This document shows positions 1 through 5,817 of a stretch of DNA of 5,817 bases, piece by piece. The stretch spans positions 1 to 5,817 of the forward strand of contig RHAF01000082.1 of the NCBI GenBank assembly GCA_010028775.1. The letters run 5' to 3'. The notes beneath the pieces are model-generated. The model searched no databases. It was not told where the DNA came from and saw nothing but the letters and a program-made list of their open reading frames with translations. The first letter of the stretch is position 1. Every line of letters starts with the position of its first letter. The position numbers were made by a program, and so were the translations under genes. The stretch is from Verrucomicrobiota bacterium. GTDB lineage: Bacteria; Verrucomicrobiota; Verrucomicrobiia; Methylacidiphilales; Verrucolacustridaceae.

Positions 1-2
1 CG

Positions 3-80
3 CCCTATCGCATCGTCGAGAATTATAACTTCTGCATGGCCATGCCCATGCCGCAGCCAAGGCATGCGCTATACCCCTAG
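3..80 (+). CDS. possible C-terminal end of a plus-strand gene, product unknown
   Basis: The frame beginning at base 3 is open from the window edge to a TAG at 78-80, giving about 25 residues that end PRHALYP. I do not recognise the protein. Support comes from codon choice: most third positions are G or C, like the confident genes here, whereas the competing minus-strand frame over the same bases is less biased. The tail is rich in Met and Pro (MAMPMPQP), with no membrane or signal character. If real, the gene runs convergently into hisB with only 15 bases between the two stop codons, and I see no hairpin terminator in that gap. The piece is too short to be sure, and the open frame could be chance. 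Confidence 0.35.
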   Translation, partial: PYRIVENYNFCMAMPMPQPRHALYP

Positions 81-95
81 CGAAAACTCTGACTC

Positions 96-695
96 TTAGA
101 TTCTACCCTTGGTGCTGGGCACGCCCTTCACCCGGCTGTCCCGCCGGCAGGCCTCCTCCAACGCCCTCGCCAACCCTTTGAAAATCGCCTCAATCTGGTG
201 ATGCACATCCCTGCCGTACAAAACCTCGGCATGCAGGTTCATTCCCGCCTGCATGGCCAGGGACCTTAAAAACTCCTCCACCAACTGGGCCGGAAAATTC
301 CCGGCACGCCCCCTCTGGTTGAGCCCCCTCAGCTCGAGATAAGGGCGCCCGCTCAGATCCACCGCCACCCGAGCCAAAGTCTCATCCATGGGCACATGGG
401 CGCATCCGTACCGCCGGATTCCCTCTTTTTTTCCCAGGGCCGCTGCCAAAACTTGACCCAGCACGATGCCGACATCCTCCACCGTGTGGTGCAGATCCAC
501 ATCCAAATCGCCTTTGGCTTTGACCTCCAGGTCAAACAGACCGTGCCTGGCAAAAAGATTCAGCATGTGATCGAAAAACGGAATTCCCGTCTTCACTTTG
601 GACTGCCCTTTGCCGTCCACCACCAGACGCACGGAAATCTCTGTCTCGCTCGTTTTGCGGGCCTTCTTAGACTGCCGTTTTGCCTTGGTGCTCAT
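96..695 (-). CDS. hisB: imidazoleglycerol-phosphate dehydratase (HisB), complete
   Basis: HisB dehydrates imidazole glycerol phosphate to imidazole acetol phosphate in cytosolic histidine biosynthesis. The 199-residue product is the monofunctional length, without the phosphatase domain of the enterobacterial fusion. Visible family motifs are FFDHML (residues 40-45), LHHTVED (68-74) and HHQIEA (165-170). Their His and Glu residues are the two-manganese ligands of the family. The C-terminus ends in the usual GVPSTKG. The first 15 or so residues are Lys/Arg-rich and not conserved. The ATG at 695-693 overlaps the hisD stop as ATGA, and no strong ribosome binding site precedes it, so translational coupling to hisD is likely. 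The stop is TAA at 98-96. The gene is intact, unlike its two upstream neighbours. A small oddity is Leu68 before the HH pair, where Asp or Ala is commoner. Confidence 0.96.
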   Translation of the reverse strand: MSTKAKRQSKKARKTSETEISVRLVVDGKGQSKVKTGIPFFDHMLNLFARHGLFDLEVKAKGDLDVDLHHTVEDVGIVLGQVLAAALGKKEGIRRYGCAHVPMDETLARVAVDLSGRPYLELRGLNQRGRAGNFPAQLVEEFLRSLAMQAGMNLHAEVLYGRDVHHQIEAIFKGLARALEEACRRDSRVKGVPSTKGRI

Positions 696-1923
696 GGGAC
701 ACGAGTTTCCACCGAATCGGCGTGGGCGTCGAGCCGCTCCAGACGGGCCAACGCCGAGACCGCCCGGACCGACTTTCGCACCGCCGCCGCATCATACTCC
801 ACGAGGCTGACCCGCTTGACGAAATCCTCCACCCGCAGGCCGGGGTGTGGCTCGGCCCCGCCACATAATCCCCCAAGGCCACGGCCGAATAGTTTCCGAC
901 AAAGACCGCCCCGGCACATCGGATTTTTCCCGCCAGCGTCCTTGCCCCGCGGCATTGCAGGGAGAGATGCTCGGGCGCGATCGCCTCGGCCAGCCTCACC
1001 GATTGCCGCAGATCCTCGGTCACCACCAGTACCGCCCCGGTTTTCAATACCCCCCGCAGATAATCGGCCCGTGACTGGCGCGAGCTTTGGTTGATCACCT
1101 CGGCCAGAACCCGGCCCAGAACCCTCATCGAGGGCGTCAGTAGAAAAATCTGGCTCCCCGGTCCGTGCTCCGCCTGGGCCACCAGGTCGGCAGCCACCCA
1201 CTCCGGTCGGCAGGTCTCATCGGCGACCACCGCGATCTCGCTGGGCCCGGGCAACAGGTCAATTCCCACCGTGCCGAAAACCTGACGCTTAGCCTCCACC
1301 ACCCAGGCGCTTCCCGGCCCGCAAATCTTCTCCACCGGCCGGATGCTCTCCGTCCCATAGGCCATCGCCGCCACCGCCTGCGCCCCGCCCACCTGGTAAA
1401 TCTCCGTCGCTCCGGCACTTTGCAACGCCCAACCCAGCACCTGATTCACCGGACCGGGAGTGCAGGCCACGATCTCTTTCACCCCGGCCACCCGCGCAAG
1501 GACCACCGTCATCAGGGCCGTGGAGACCAGCGGGGCGGTCCCCCCGGGCACATATATTCCCACCCGCCCCAGGGCCGGGAAATTTTCCCCCGTCAACGCC
1601 CCTTCACGGTTTTTTTTCCTCCACGCTTTCGGCCGGGTGGCCCGCGCGTACTCGGCGATGTTTCTTTCCGCTTGGGCCAGGGCCCTCCGGATCTCCCCCT
1701 GGGGAGCACGGAACTTTCCCCTTACCCGGAGTTGGTTTCGGTTGATTTTTTTCGGAGCGAACCGGTTGTGAATCCGCACCAGCGCCGCATCCCCACCCCG
1801 CCGGACCTCGGCCAGAATCGATTCCACCGTGCGGCGGACCTTTGGGTCGGGCTCCGGCCGGCGCAACAATTGGGGCAAAACCCACGCCTCGTTGATTTTT
1901 CCGCGCGCGTCGAGAATTTTCAT
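692..1923 (-). pseudogene. hisD: histidinol dehydrogenase (HisD), frameshifted by a small deletion near the 3' end
   Basis: HisD oxidises L-histidinol to histidine in two NAD-dependent steps, using one zinc. The main frame runs from ATG 1923 through residue His359 (codon 849-847). It shows RVGIYVPGG (120-128), QVGGAQA (177-183), GPSEI (226-230), the zinc-site QAEH (250-253), the catalytic PEHL (317-320) and GDYVAGPSH (351-359). The expected continuation, about TLPTGGxxRFxSGL, is missing. The next conserved block, GLRVEDFVKR, starts at 841 in another frame and continues 49 codons to a TGA at 694-692, including the zinc-ligand His of LDAH. Five bases lie where about 36 are expected, so about 31 are missing. 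If unshifted, the ribosome would add a nonsense tail and stop at 667, inside hisB. The start lies one base after the guaA stop. Identity is certain; whether the break is real is not. Confidence 0.93.
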
Positions 1924-1932
1924 CCTACTCCC
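1924..1932 (-). promoter_or_regulatory. ribosome binding site of hisD inside the guaA 3' end
   Basis: On the minus strand GGGAG lies four bases before the hisD ATG (1923). It is formed by the last Trp-Glu codons of guaA, and the guaA TAG falls between it and the start. This fixes the hisD start and shows that the two genes must be transcribed together, with probable translational coupling. Confidence 0.7.
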
Positions 1933-3445
1933 ATTCGATCGTGGCCGGCGGTTTGGAACTCACGTCCAAGACCACCCGGTTGATTCCCTTGACCTCGTTG
2001 CAGATCCGGTTGGAAATCCTTCCCAGCAGATCCCCGGGCAGCCGAACCCAGTCGGCCGTCATTCCGTCCTTGCTCTCCACCGCACGGATGGCGATCGCAT
2101 TGTCATAGGTCCGCTCATCCCCCATCACCCCCACGCTGCGACAGGGCAAAAGGACGGCGAAACTCTGCCAGATCCGGTAATACCATCCCGAGGCTTTCAT
2201 CTCCTCCACCACGATCGCATCGGCCTCGCGCAAAATCGACAACTTCCTCTCCTCGATCGCCCCCAGGCACCGCACCGCCAATCCCGGCCCGGGAAAAGGC
2301 TGCCGCCAGACCATCTCCTTGGGCAGTCCCAGAACCTCCCCCACCTTCCGCACCTCATCCTTGAAGAGTTGGCGCAGCGGCTCCACCAGGCCGAGTTTCA
2401 TCCGTTTGGGCAAACCACCCACATTGTGGTGGCTTTTGCAATCGGCACGCTCTCGATCACATCGGGATAGAGCGTTCCTTGGGCGAGAAACCTGGCCCCC
2501 CGGCCGACCTTCCGGGCCGCCTCGTTAAAGACATGGATGAATTCCCGCCCGATGATCTTCCTCTTTCTCTCGGGATCGGCCACACCTCTCAATCTTTTCA
2601 GGAACCTTTTCCGTGCATCGATCACCGTGAGGTTGAAATGCCGGTGTTTCCCGAAAATCCGCTTCACGCTCTCCACCTCGTCCTTCCGCAGAAGTCCGTT
2701 ATCAACAAAAATGCAGCGCAACCGATTGCCAATCGCCCGGTGAAGCAGGGCCGCCGCCACGCTCGAATCCACTCCACCGCTCAGACCCAGGATGACGCGT
2801 CCGCCACCCACCTGCTTTCGCACATCCTCCACCGACCGCTTGAGAAAAGAGCCCATCGTCCAGGTCCCCCGGCAACCGCAGATCTTTTTTAAAAAATTGT
2901 CCAGGATCACCTGCCCGCGCGGCGTGTGGGAAACCTCGGGGTGAAACTGGAGTCCGTAAATCTCGCCTTTTCGCACCACGGCGTAGGGGCTGTTTTCCGT
3001 CGTGGCCACCGGAACGAAGCCCTTGGGCAGGCGGGTCACCCGGTCGCCGTGACTGTTCCAGATTTCCAGTTGGCTCGGCAACCCGGTCAACAAGGGGCAG
3101 GCTTGCCGCCGGCGCAACGTTCCCCTTCCGTATTCCCGCCGGGTTCCCAAACTCCTTCACCAAAAGCTGCATTCCGTAACAGATTCCCAGAATGGGAATC
3201 CCCAAGTGAAAGATGGCTCGATCCATCTTGGGAGCGTGTTTGCCGTAGACGCTGGCCGGACCCCCGCTGAGAACTATTCCCTTGGGGCGGAGAGCCAGAA
3301 CCTCCCGCGCAGAAATGGTATGCGGAACAATTTCGGAATACACCTTCGCTTCACGGATCCGGCGGGCAATGACTTGCGTGTACTGGGAACCAAAATCGAG
3401 AATCAGGATTCTTTCCGTGCCATCAATGGAACTTGCTGATCTCAA
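1925..3445 (-). pseudogene. guaA: GMP synthase, glutamine-hydrolysing (GuaA), broken by two frameshifting small deletions
   Basis: GuaA converts XMP to GMP using ATP and glutamine ammonia. Three frames carry successive parts. 3445-3146 holds the start of the glutamine amidotransferase domain, from ILILDFGSQYTQVIARR to GICYGMQLL, with the nucleophile Cys at 3181-3179. 3138-2437 holds REYGRGTL, WNSHGDR, FHPE (triad His and Glu near 2943-2935), the ATP loop SGGVDSS (2781-2761) and GTLYPDVIESV. 2437-1925 holds KSHHNVGGLP, PFPGPGLAVR, VGVMGDERTY and the C-terminal KPPATIEWE. At each junction a conserved stretch is absent, about 17 bases after KEFG and about 19 before KSHH. With these restored the protein would be about 518 residues, normal for the family. 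The start is uncertain: TTG 3445 has GGTGAAG eight bases upstream; GTG 3451 and ATG 3547 are also in frame. Confidence 0.92.
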
Positions 3446-3578
3446 GCGCACTACTTCACCGACCAGTCGGAAATCGTCAAGCGGGGACGGGGAGGTATTC
3501 ACAGATTGAAATGAACAAATCAGGCGGGGCAGGGTCGATTTTACCATCCGGCGGATGGGGATTTTCTCGCTGACTTCG
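3446..3578. other. spacer between tRNA-Leu and guaA
   Basis: This 133-base interval is where a guaA promoter would be expected. On the minus strand there is a TTGACG hexamer (3480-3475), close to a -35 consensus, but nothing resembling TATAAT stands 16-18 bases downstream, so I do not call a promoter. The guaA frame is open upstream through the interval to ATG 3547, but those residues do not resemble any GuaA N-terminus. Apart from the hairpin at 3544-3558 I see no structured element and no purine riboswitch core. Confidence 0.4.
3544..3558 (-). repeat. short perfect inverted repeat downstream of tRNA-Leu
   Basis: CCATCC-GCC-GGATGG on the minus strand forms a six-pair stem with a three-base loop, starting 20 bases after the tRNA 3' end. 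It could serve as a tRNA 3' processing boundary or a weak terminator. It is followed by TAAAATC rather than a run of T, so intrinsic termination is doubtful and guaA could be read through from the tRNA promoter. Confidence 0.3.
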
Positions 3579-3659
3579 TGCGCTCGAGAGGATTTGAACC
3601 TCCACGGGTTGCCCCACTAGAACCTGAATCTAGCGCGTCTGCCATTTCGCCACGAGCGC
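3579..3659 (-). tRNA. tRNA-Leu, anticodon CAG
   Basis: On the minus strand the acceptor arms GCGCTCG (3659-3653) and CGAGCGC (3586-3580) pair perfectly over seven bases, with discriminator A at 3579. The anticodon stem CTAGA/TCTAG encloses the loop TTCAGGT, giving anticodon CAG (3626-3624), which reads CUG. A long variable arm (GGGG-CAA-CCC type) marks a class II tRNA, and the D-arm AATGGCAGACGCG is typical of Leu. The T arm GGAGG-TTCAAAT-CCTCT is standard. CCA is not encoded: CGA follows the discriminator, so nucleotidyltransferase must add it. The gene is 81 bases long without CCA and stands alone between the SahR-like gene and guaA. Confidence 0.97.
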
Positions 3660-3668
3660 AACCCTGTA

Positions 3669-3697
3669 ATCGTAACTGAAAAACGCCGCCTGTTCAA
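3669..3697 (-). promoter_or_regulatory. probable sigma70-type promoter of tRNA-Leu
   Basis: On the minus strand TTGAAC (3697-3692) and TACGAT (3674-3669) are separated by exactly 17 bases. Each matches the -35 or -10 consensus at four of six positions. A start about seven bases after the -10 would fall near 3662, leaving a leader of only a few bases before the tRNA at 3659. The spacing and position make it a good candidate; there is no experimental support. Confidence 0.5.
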
Positions 3698-3705
3698 TAT
3701 GGCGG
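3679..3705 (-). terminator. weak candidate terminator after the SahR-like gene
   Basis: On the minus strand CCGCC and GGCGG form a five-pair stem around a ten-base loop, followed by CG and then five T residues. It lies 28 bases past the stop of the SahR-like gene. The stem is short and the T run brief, and the element overlaps the proposed tRNA promoter, so it is only a suggestion. Confidence 0.25.
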
Positions 3706-3732
3706 GCCACCGGACCATACGGCCCAAGATCC

Positions 3733-4656
3733 TCACCTTGCTTTTGTTCCAACGCCCAACAACGTCTGGAATCCGGGGCCCTCCCTCTCCTTCGACACCA
3801 CCTCCACCGACACCCCCTCAAAACCGGCCTCCCGCATCATCCGGGCCAATTCGGACGGCGCGAATCCCAGCCAAACGTCCGCATAAAGCTCACGGGCCGC
3901 CTCAAAGCCATGTTCCACGAGATCAAGGATGAGGAGCGTTCCCCCCGCCCGCAGGATTTTTGCCGCCGCCTCAAGGGCCCGCGGGGGTTTCACCGCGTGG
4001 TGCAGCGCTTGGCTCAAAATCGCCACATCCACCGATCCCGGACGAATCGGCGGATTTTCCAGATCGCCCTGCCGGTACTCCAGATTCTTCAGCCCGCTGC
4101 GTTTTGCCAGTTCCCGCCCCACCTCGACCATCTTGGGGGAATGGTCCAGGGCGATGACCTTTTTGGCCCGCGCGGCCAGAAGCTGGGAAATCAATCCCTC
4201 CCCCGCACCCAAATCCGCGTACACCTGCCTGGGCGCCAGGGCAAGCAGCAGCCTTCCCACCGCCTCCCAGGAACGGCCGGGGCAATATTTTTTTCCCAAC
4301 CGGCCGGCCACCGCGTCGAAGTACCTCTTGGATTTTTCCTGCCGTTGATCCAGCACCAAACGTAACGCCGCTTCATCCCTCCCGCGGGTCGGCAGATCCC
4401 CCGCCGCCCCGTCGGCCAGGGCCCAAACCTCCCGTCCCGATTCGCCCCTGCGGTAGTACGCCCTCTGGCCCTCCCTCCGGTCCCGCAACAAGCCCACCGA
4501 CTTCAACTGGGACAAATGGTTGGAGATTCGCGACTGGCCCACGCCCAACACCTCTTGCAGTTCGGCCACGGACAACTCGTGCTCCCTCAGGGCCGCCAGA
4601 ATGCGGAGACGGGTGGGGTCGGCCAACGCCGCCAGAAGCCGGACTCGGTTGTTCAT
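3733..4656 (-). CDS. SahR-like regulator: ArsR-type DNA-binding domain fused to a SAM-dependent methyltransferase domain
   Basis: The 307-residue product has two domains. Residues 1-75 form an ArsR winged helix: LADPTRLRILAAL, then the recognition helix region QSRISNHLSQLKSVGLL (41-57) and the wing REGQRAYYRR. Residues about 110-307 form a class I methyltransferase: motif I DLGAGEG (148-154), acidic Asp171 in ALDHSPKM, GDLENPP (197-203), ILSQALHH (213-220) and LRAGGTLLILDL (235-246). The metal-binding cysteines of classical ArsR (ELCVCD) are replaced by ELSVAE, so metal sensing is unlikely. The same architecture occurs in SahR, which regulates SAM-cycle genes in response to S-adenosylhomocysteine. 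The divergent metK fits that role, which remains inference. The start is ATG 4656: an in-frame TAA two codons upstream excludes a longer form, and there is no clear Shine-Dalgarno. The gene is intact. Confidence 0.88.
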   Translation of the reverse strand: MNNRVRLLAALADPTRLRILAALREHELSVAELQEVLGVGQSRISNHLSQLKSVGLLRDRREGQRAYYRRGESGREVWALADGAAGDLPTRGRDEAALRLVLDQRQEKSKRYFDAVAGRLGKKYCPGRSWEAVGRLLLALAPRQVYADLGAGEGLISQLLAARAKKVIALDHSPKMVEVGRELAKRSGLKNLEYRQGDLENPPIRPGSVDVAILSQALHHAVKPPRALEAAAKILRAGGTLLILDLVEHGFEAARELYADVWLGFAPSELARMMREAGFEGVSVEVVSKEREGPGFQTLLGVGTKAR

Positions 4657-4676
4657 GGCTTAAAGATTCATCATCT

Positions 4677-4691
4677 TATCATGATATATCA
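4677..4691. promoter_or_regulatory. candidate operator: two overlapping palindromes between the SahR-like gene and metK
   Basis: TATCATGATA (4677-4686) and TGATATATCA (4682-4691) are each perfect ten-base palindromes and overlap by five bases. They sit in an AT-rich patch (about 4660-4705) within a GC-rich locus. A further ATCAT lies just to the left (4670-4675 region). The position, 21 bases from the regulator start and 47 from metK, suits a shared control site for both divergent genes. I do not claim a match to the published SahR motif, and AT-rich palindromes also arise by chance at promoters. No convincing -35/-10 pair can be fixed here for either gene. Confidence 0.45.
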
Positions 4692-4737
4692 ATATTTATT
4701 CTTGCTTACTTTCAGACCTCTGCCATTCTCCTGCCTT

Positions 4738-5817
4738 ATGAGAGGAAACTTCATTTTTTCATCCGAGTCCGTGGGCGAGGGTCATCCCGACAAGGTTTGC
4801 GACGCCATCTCCGATGCCGTTCTCGACGCCTGCCTGGCCACCGATCCGATGAGCCGTGTCGCCTGCGAGACCCTCGTCAAATCCAACCTCGTGGTCATCG
4901 CCGGGGAAATCACCACCCGGGCCAGACTCGATTACGACCAACTGGTCCGTTCGACCAGACGACGTCTTTCATGCCGACCGGGTCCACATCATGAACGCCC
5001 TCACCGGCCAAAGCCCGGACATTGCCCAGGGGGTCGACGCCCGCAAGGTCTCCGGAAAAAAGAGTGCCGAGCAGGGTGCCGGGGATCAGGGCCTGATGTT
5101 CGGCTTCGCCTGCCGCGAAACTCCCGAATTGATGCCCGCCCCCGTGATGTATTCCCACCGCCTGGGTCGGGAACTCAGCCGGATCCGCAAATCCGGCAAG
5201 GTTCCCTGGCTCCGGCCGGACGCGAAGTCACAGGTATCGGTGGAATACCGAAACCACAAACCCGTCCGGATCACCGCCGTGGTGGTATCCACCCAGCACT
5301 CCGAAGACGTTTCCCACCGCCAGATTGAAAAATTCATCATCGAAAAGCTCATCCGGAAAGTTCTCCCCCAAGACATGCTGGATGCCCGGACGGAATTTCT
5401 CGTCAACCCCACCGGTCGTTTCGTCGTCGGGGGACCCGAAGGCGACAGCGGCCTCACCGGACGAAAAATCATCGTCGACACCTACGGGGGTGCCGGCCGT
5501 CACGGCGGCGGGGCCTTCAGCGGCAAGGATCCGACCAAGGTGGATCGGAGCGCGGCCTACATGGGACGTTATGTGGCCAAGAACATCGTGGCCGCCGGCT
5601 TGGCCGACCGGGTTGAAATCCAGTTTGCTTACGCCATCGGGCATCCCCGCCCCGTCTCGGTCTGCCTCGACACGTTTGGAACCGAGAAAGTCCCCTTCTC
5701 CCGCATCGAGCGCGCGGTCAACCAGACCTTCGATTTTCGCCCGGCGGAAATCATCCGTCAGCTTCGACTCCGCCGCCCGATCTACTCGAAAACCACCAAC
5801 TACGGCCACTTTGGCCA
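4738..5817 (+). pseudogene. metK: S-adenosylmethionine synthetase (MetK), frameshifted by a small deletion and cut by the window end
   Basis: MetK makes SAM from methionine and ATP. The first frame, from ATG 4738, gives 71 family-like residues: FSSESVGEGHPDKVCDAISD with the active-site His16, then GEITTRARLDYDQLVR to 4950. The conserved block VFHADRVHIMNALTGQSPDIAQG then appears in another frame, from about 4958. Only 16 bases lie where about 42 are expected, so about 26 are missing, roughly the IREIGYDDP segment. The second frame stays open to the window end and shows GAGDQGLMFGFA, RPDAKSQVSVEY, LVNPTGRFVVGGPEGD, the GGGAFSGKDPTKVDRSAAY signature and TTNYGHFG. About 15-20 C-terminal residues lie outside. 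No Shine-Dalgarno precedes the ATG; GAGGAA lies just after it. Unshifted translation would give a nonsense tail ending at 5328. Identity is certain. Confidence 0.93.

Noticed and set aside
1..95. Minus-strand reading frame at the left edge (MPWLRHGHGH start)
   Set aside because: It has no ribosome binding site and weaker codon bias than the plus-strand frame. A gene continuing the operon after hisB cannot be supported here.
396..1094. Long plus-strand open frame opposite hisB and hisD
   Set aside because: It is antisense to strongly conserved HisB and HisD coding sequence, and its translation is Arg/Pro-rich with no family resemblance. It is a by-product of GC-rich codon usage.
1165..1983. 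Plus-strand open frame of 272 codons opposite hisD
   Set aside because: It is antisense to the conserved HisD core. Its His/Pro/Arg-rich composition is typical of a mirror frame.
1829..2470. Plus-strand open frame of 213 codons opposite guaA and the start of hisD
   Set aside because: It is antisense to the conserved GuaA C-terminus, with no recognisable motif.
3630..3821. Minus-strand open frame across tRNA-Leu and the regulator 3' end
   Set aside because: It overlaps a tRNA and a conserved coding region in another frame, and its translation is Arg-rich and unlike any protein.
4516..4737. Upstream extension of the metK frame inside the regulator gene
   Set aside because: The frame is open but antisense to the ArsR domain. 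MetK proteins begin just before FxSSESV, which fits ATG 4738.
4657..4737. SAM riboswitch upstream of metK
   Set aside because: The 81-base region is AT-rich and lacks the GC-rich multi-helix core of SAM-I or the pseudoknot of other SAM/SAH classes. Control by a protein repressor fits better.
842..4966. Programmed frameshifting or translational bypassing as an explanation of the four breaks
   Set aside because: No slippery heptamer or downstream pseudoknot is evident. The conserved codons are absent from the DNA, so recoding could not restore them.

Overview
This is a GC-rich bacterial window carrying conserved housekeeping genes. From left to right it holds an operon-like minus-strand block (guaA, hisD, hisB), a tRNA-Leu(CAG), and a divergent pair made of an ArsR-type regulator fused to a methyltransferase (SahR-like) and metK. 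GuaA and MetK read most like sequences I recall from Verrucomicrobiota and related PVC bacteria, and an ArsR-methyltransferase beside metK is also known from delta-type proteobacteria. The phylum is therefore a low-confidence guess; 'Bacteria, chromosomal' is secure. I see no phage, IS, CRISPR or plasmid signature.

Layout: positions 3-80 (+) may be the last codons of a neighbouring gene, convergent with hisB. hisB (96-695, -) is complete. hisD (692-1923, -) overlaps it through ATGA. guaA (1925-3445, -) ends one base before hisD. Next come a 133-base spacer, tRNA-Leu (3579-3659, -) with a credible sigma70-type promoter, and the SahR-like gene (3733-4656, -). An 81-base intergenic region with an AT-rich palindromic core precedes metK (4738 to window end, +).

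The most striking observation is that three essential biosynthetic genes are broken as read, at four separate points: hisD near 844, guaA near 2437 and near 3142, and metK near 4957. At each point the reading frame changes and a short conserved block is missing. By comparison with remembered family sequences the losses are about 31, 19, 17 and 26 bases. Everything else in these genes is well conserved with no further stops, and hisB and the SahR-like gene are intact. Either this is a systematic sequencing or assembly artefact, which I favour, or a very recent wave of small deletions.

Functionally, guaA makes GMP while hisD and hisB serve histidine synthesis, a pathway that meets purine synthesis at AICAR. 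The SahR-like protein probably senses SAH or SAM and controls metK, which makes SAM. No wholly new system is evident. The points worth checking are the four lesions, the SahR-like/metK control region, and the unusual starts of guaA, metK and the regulator.
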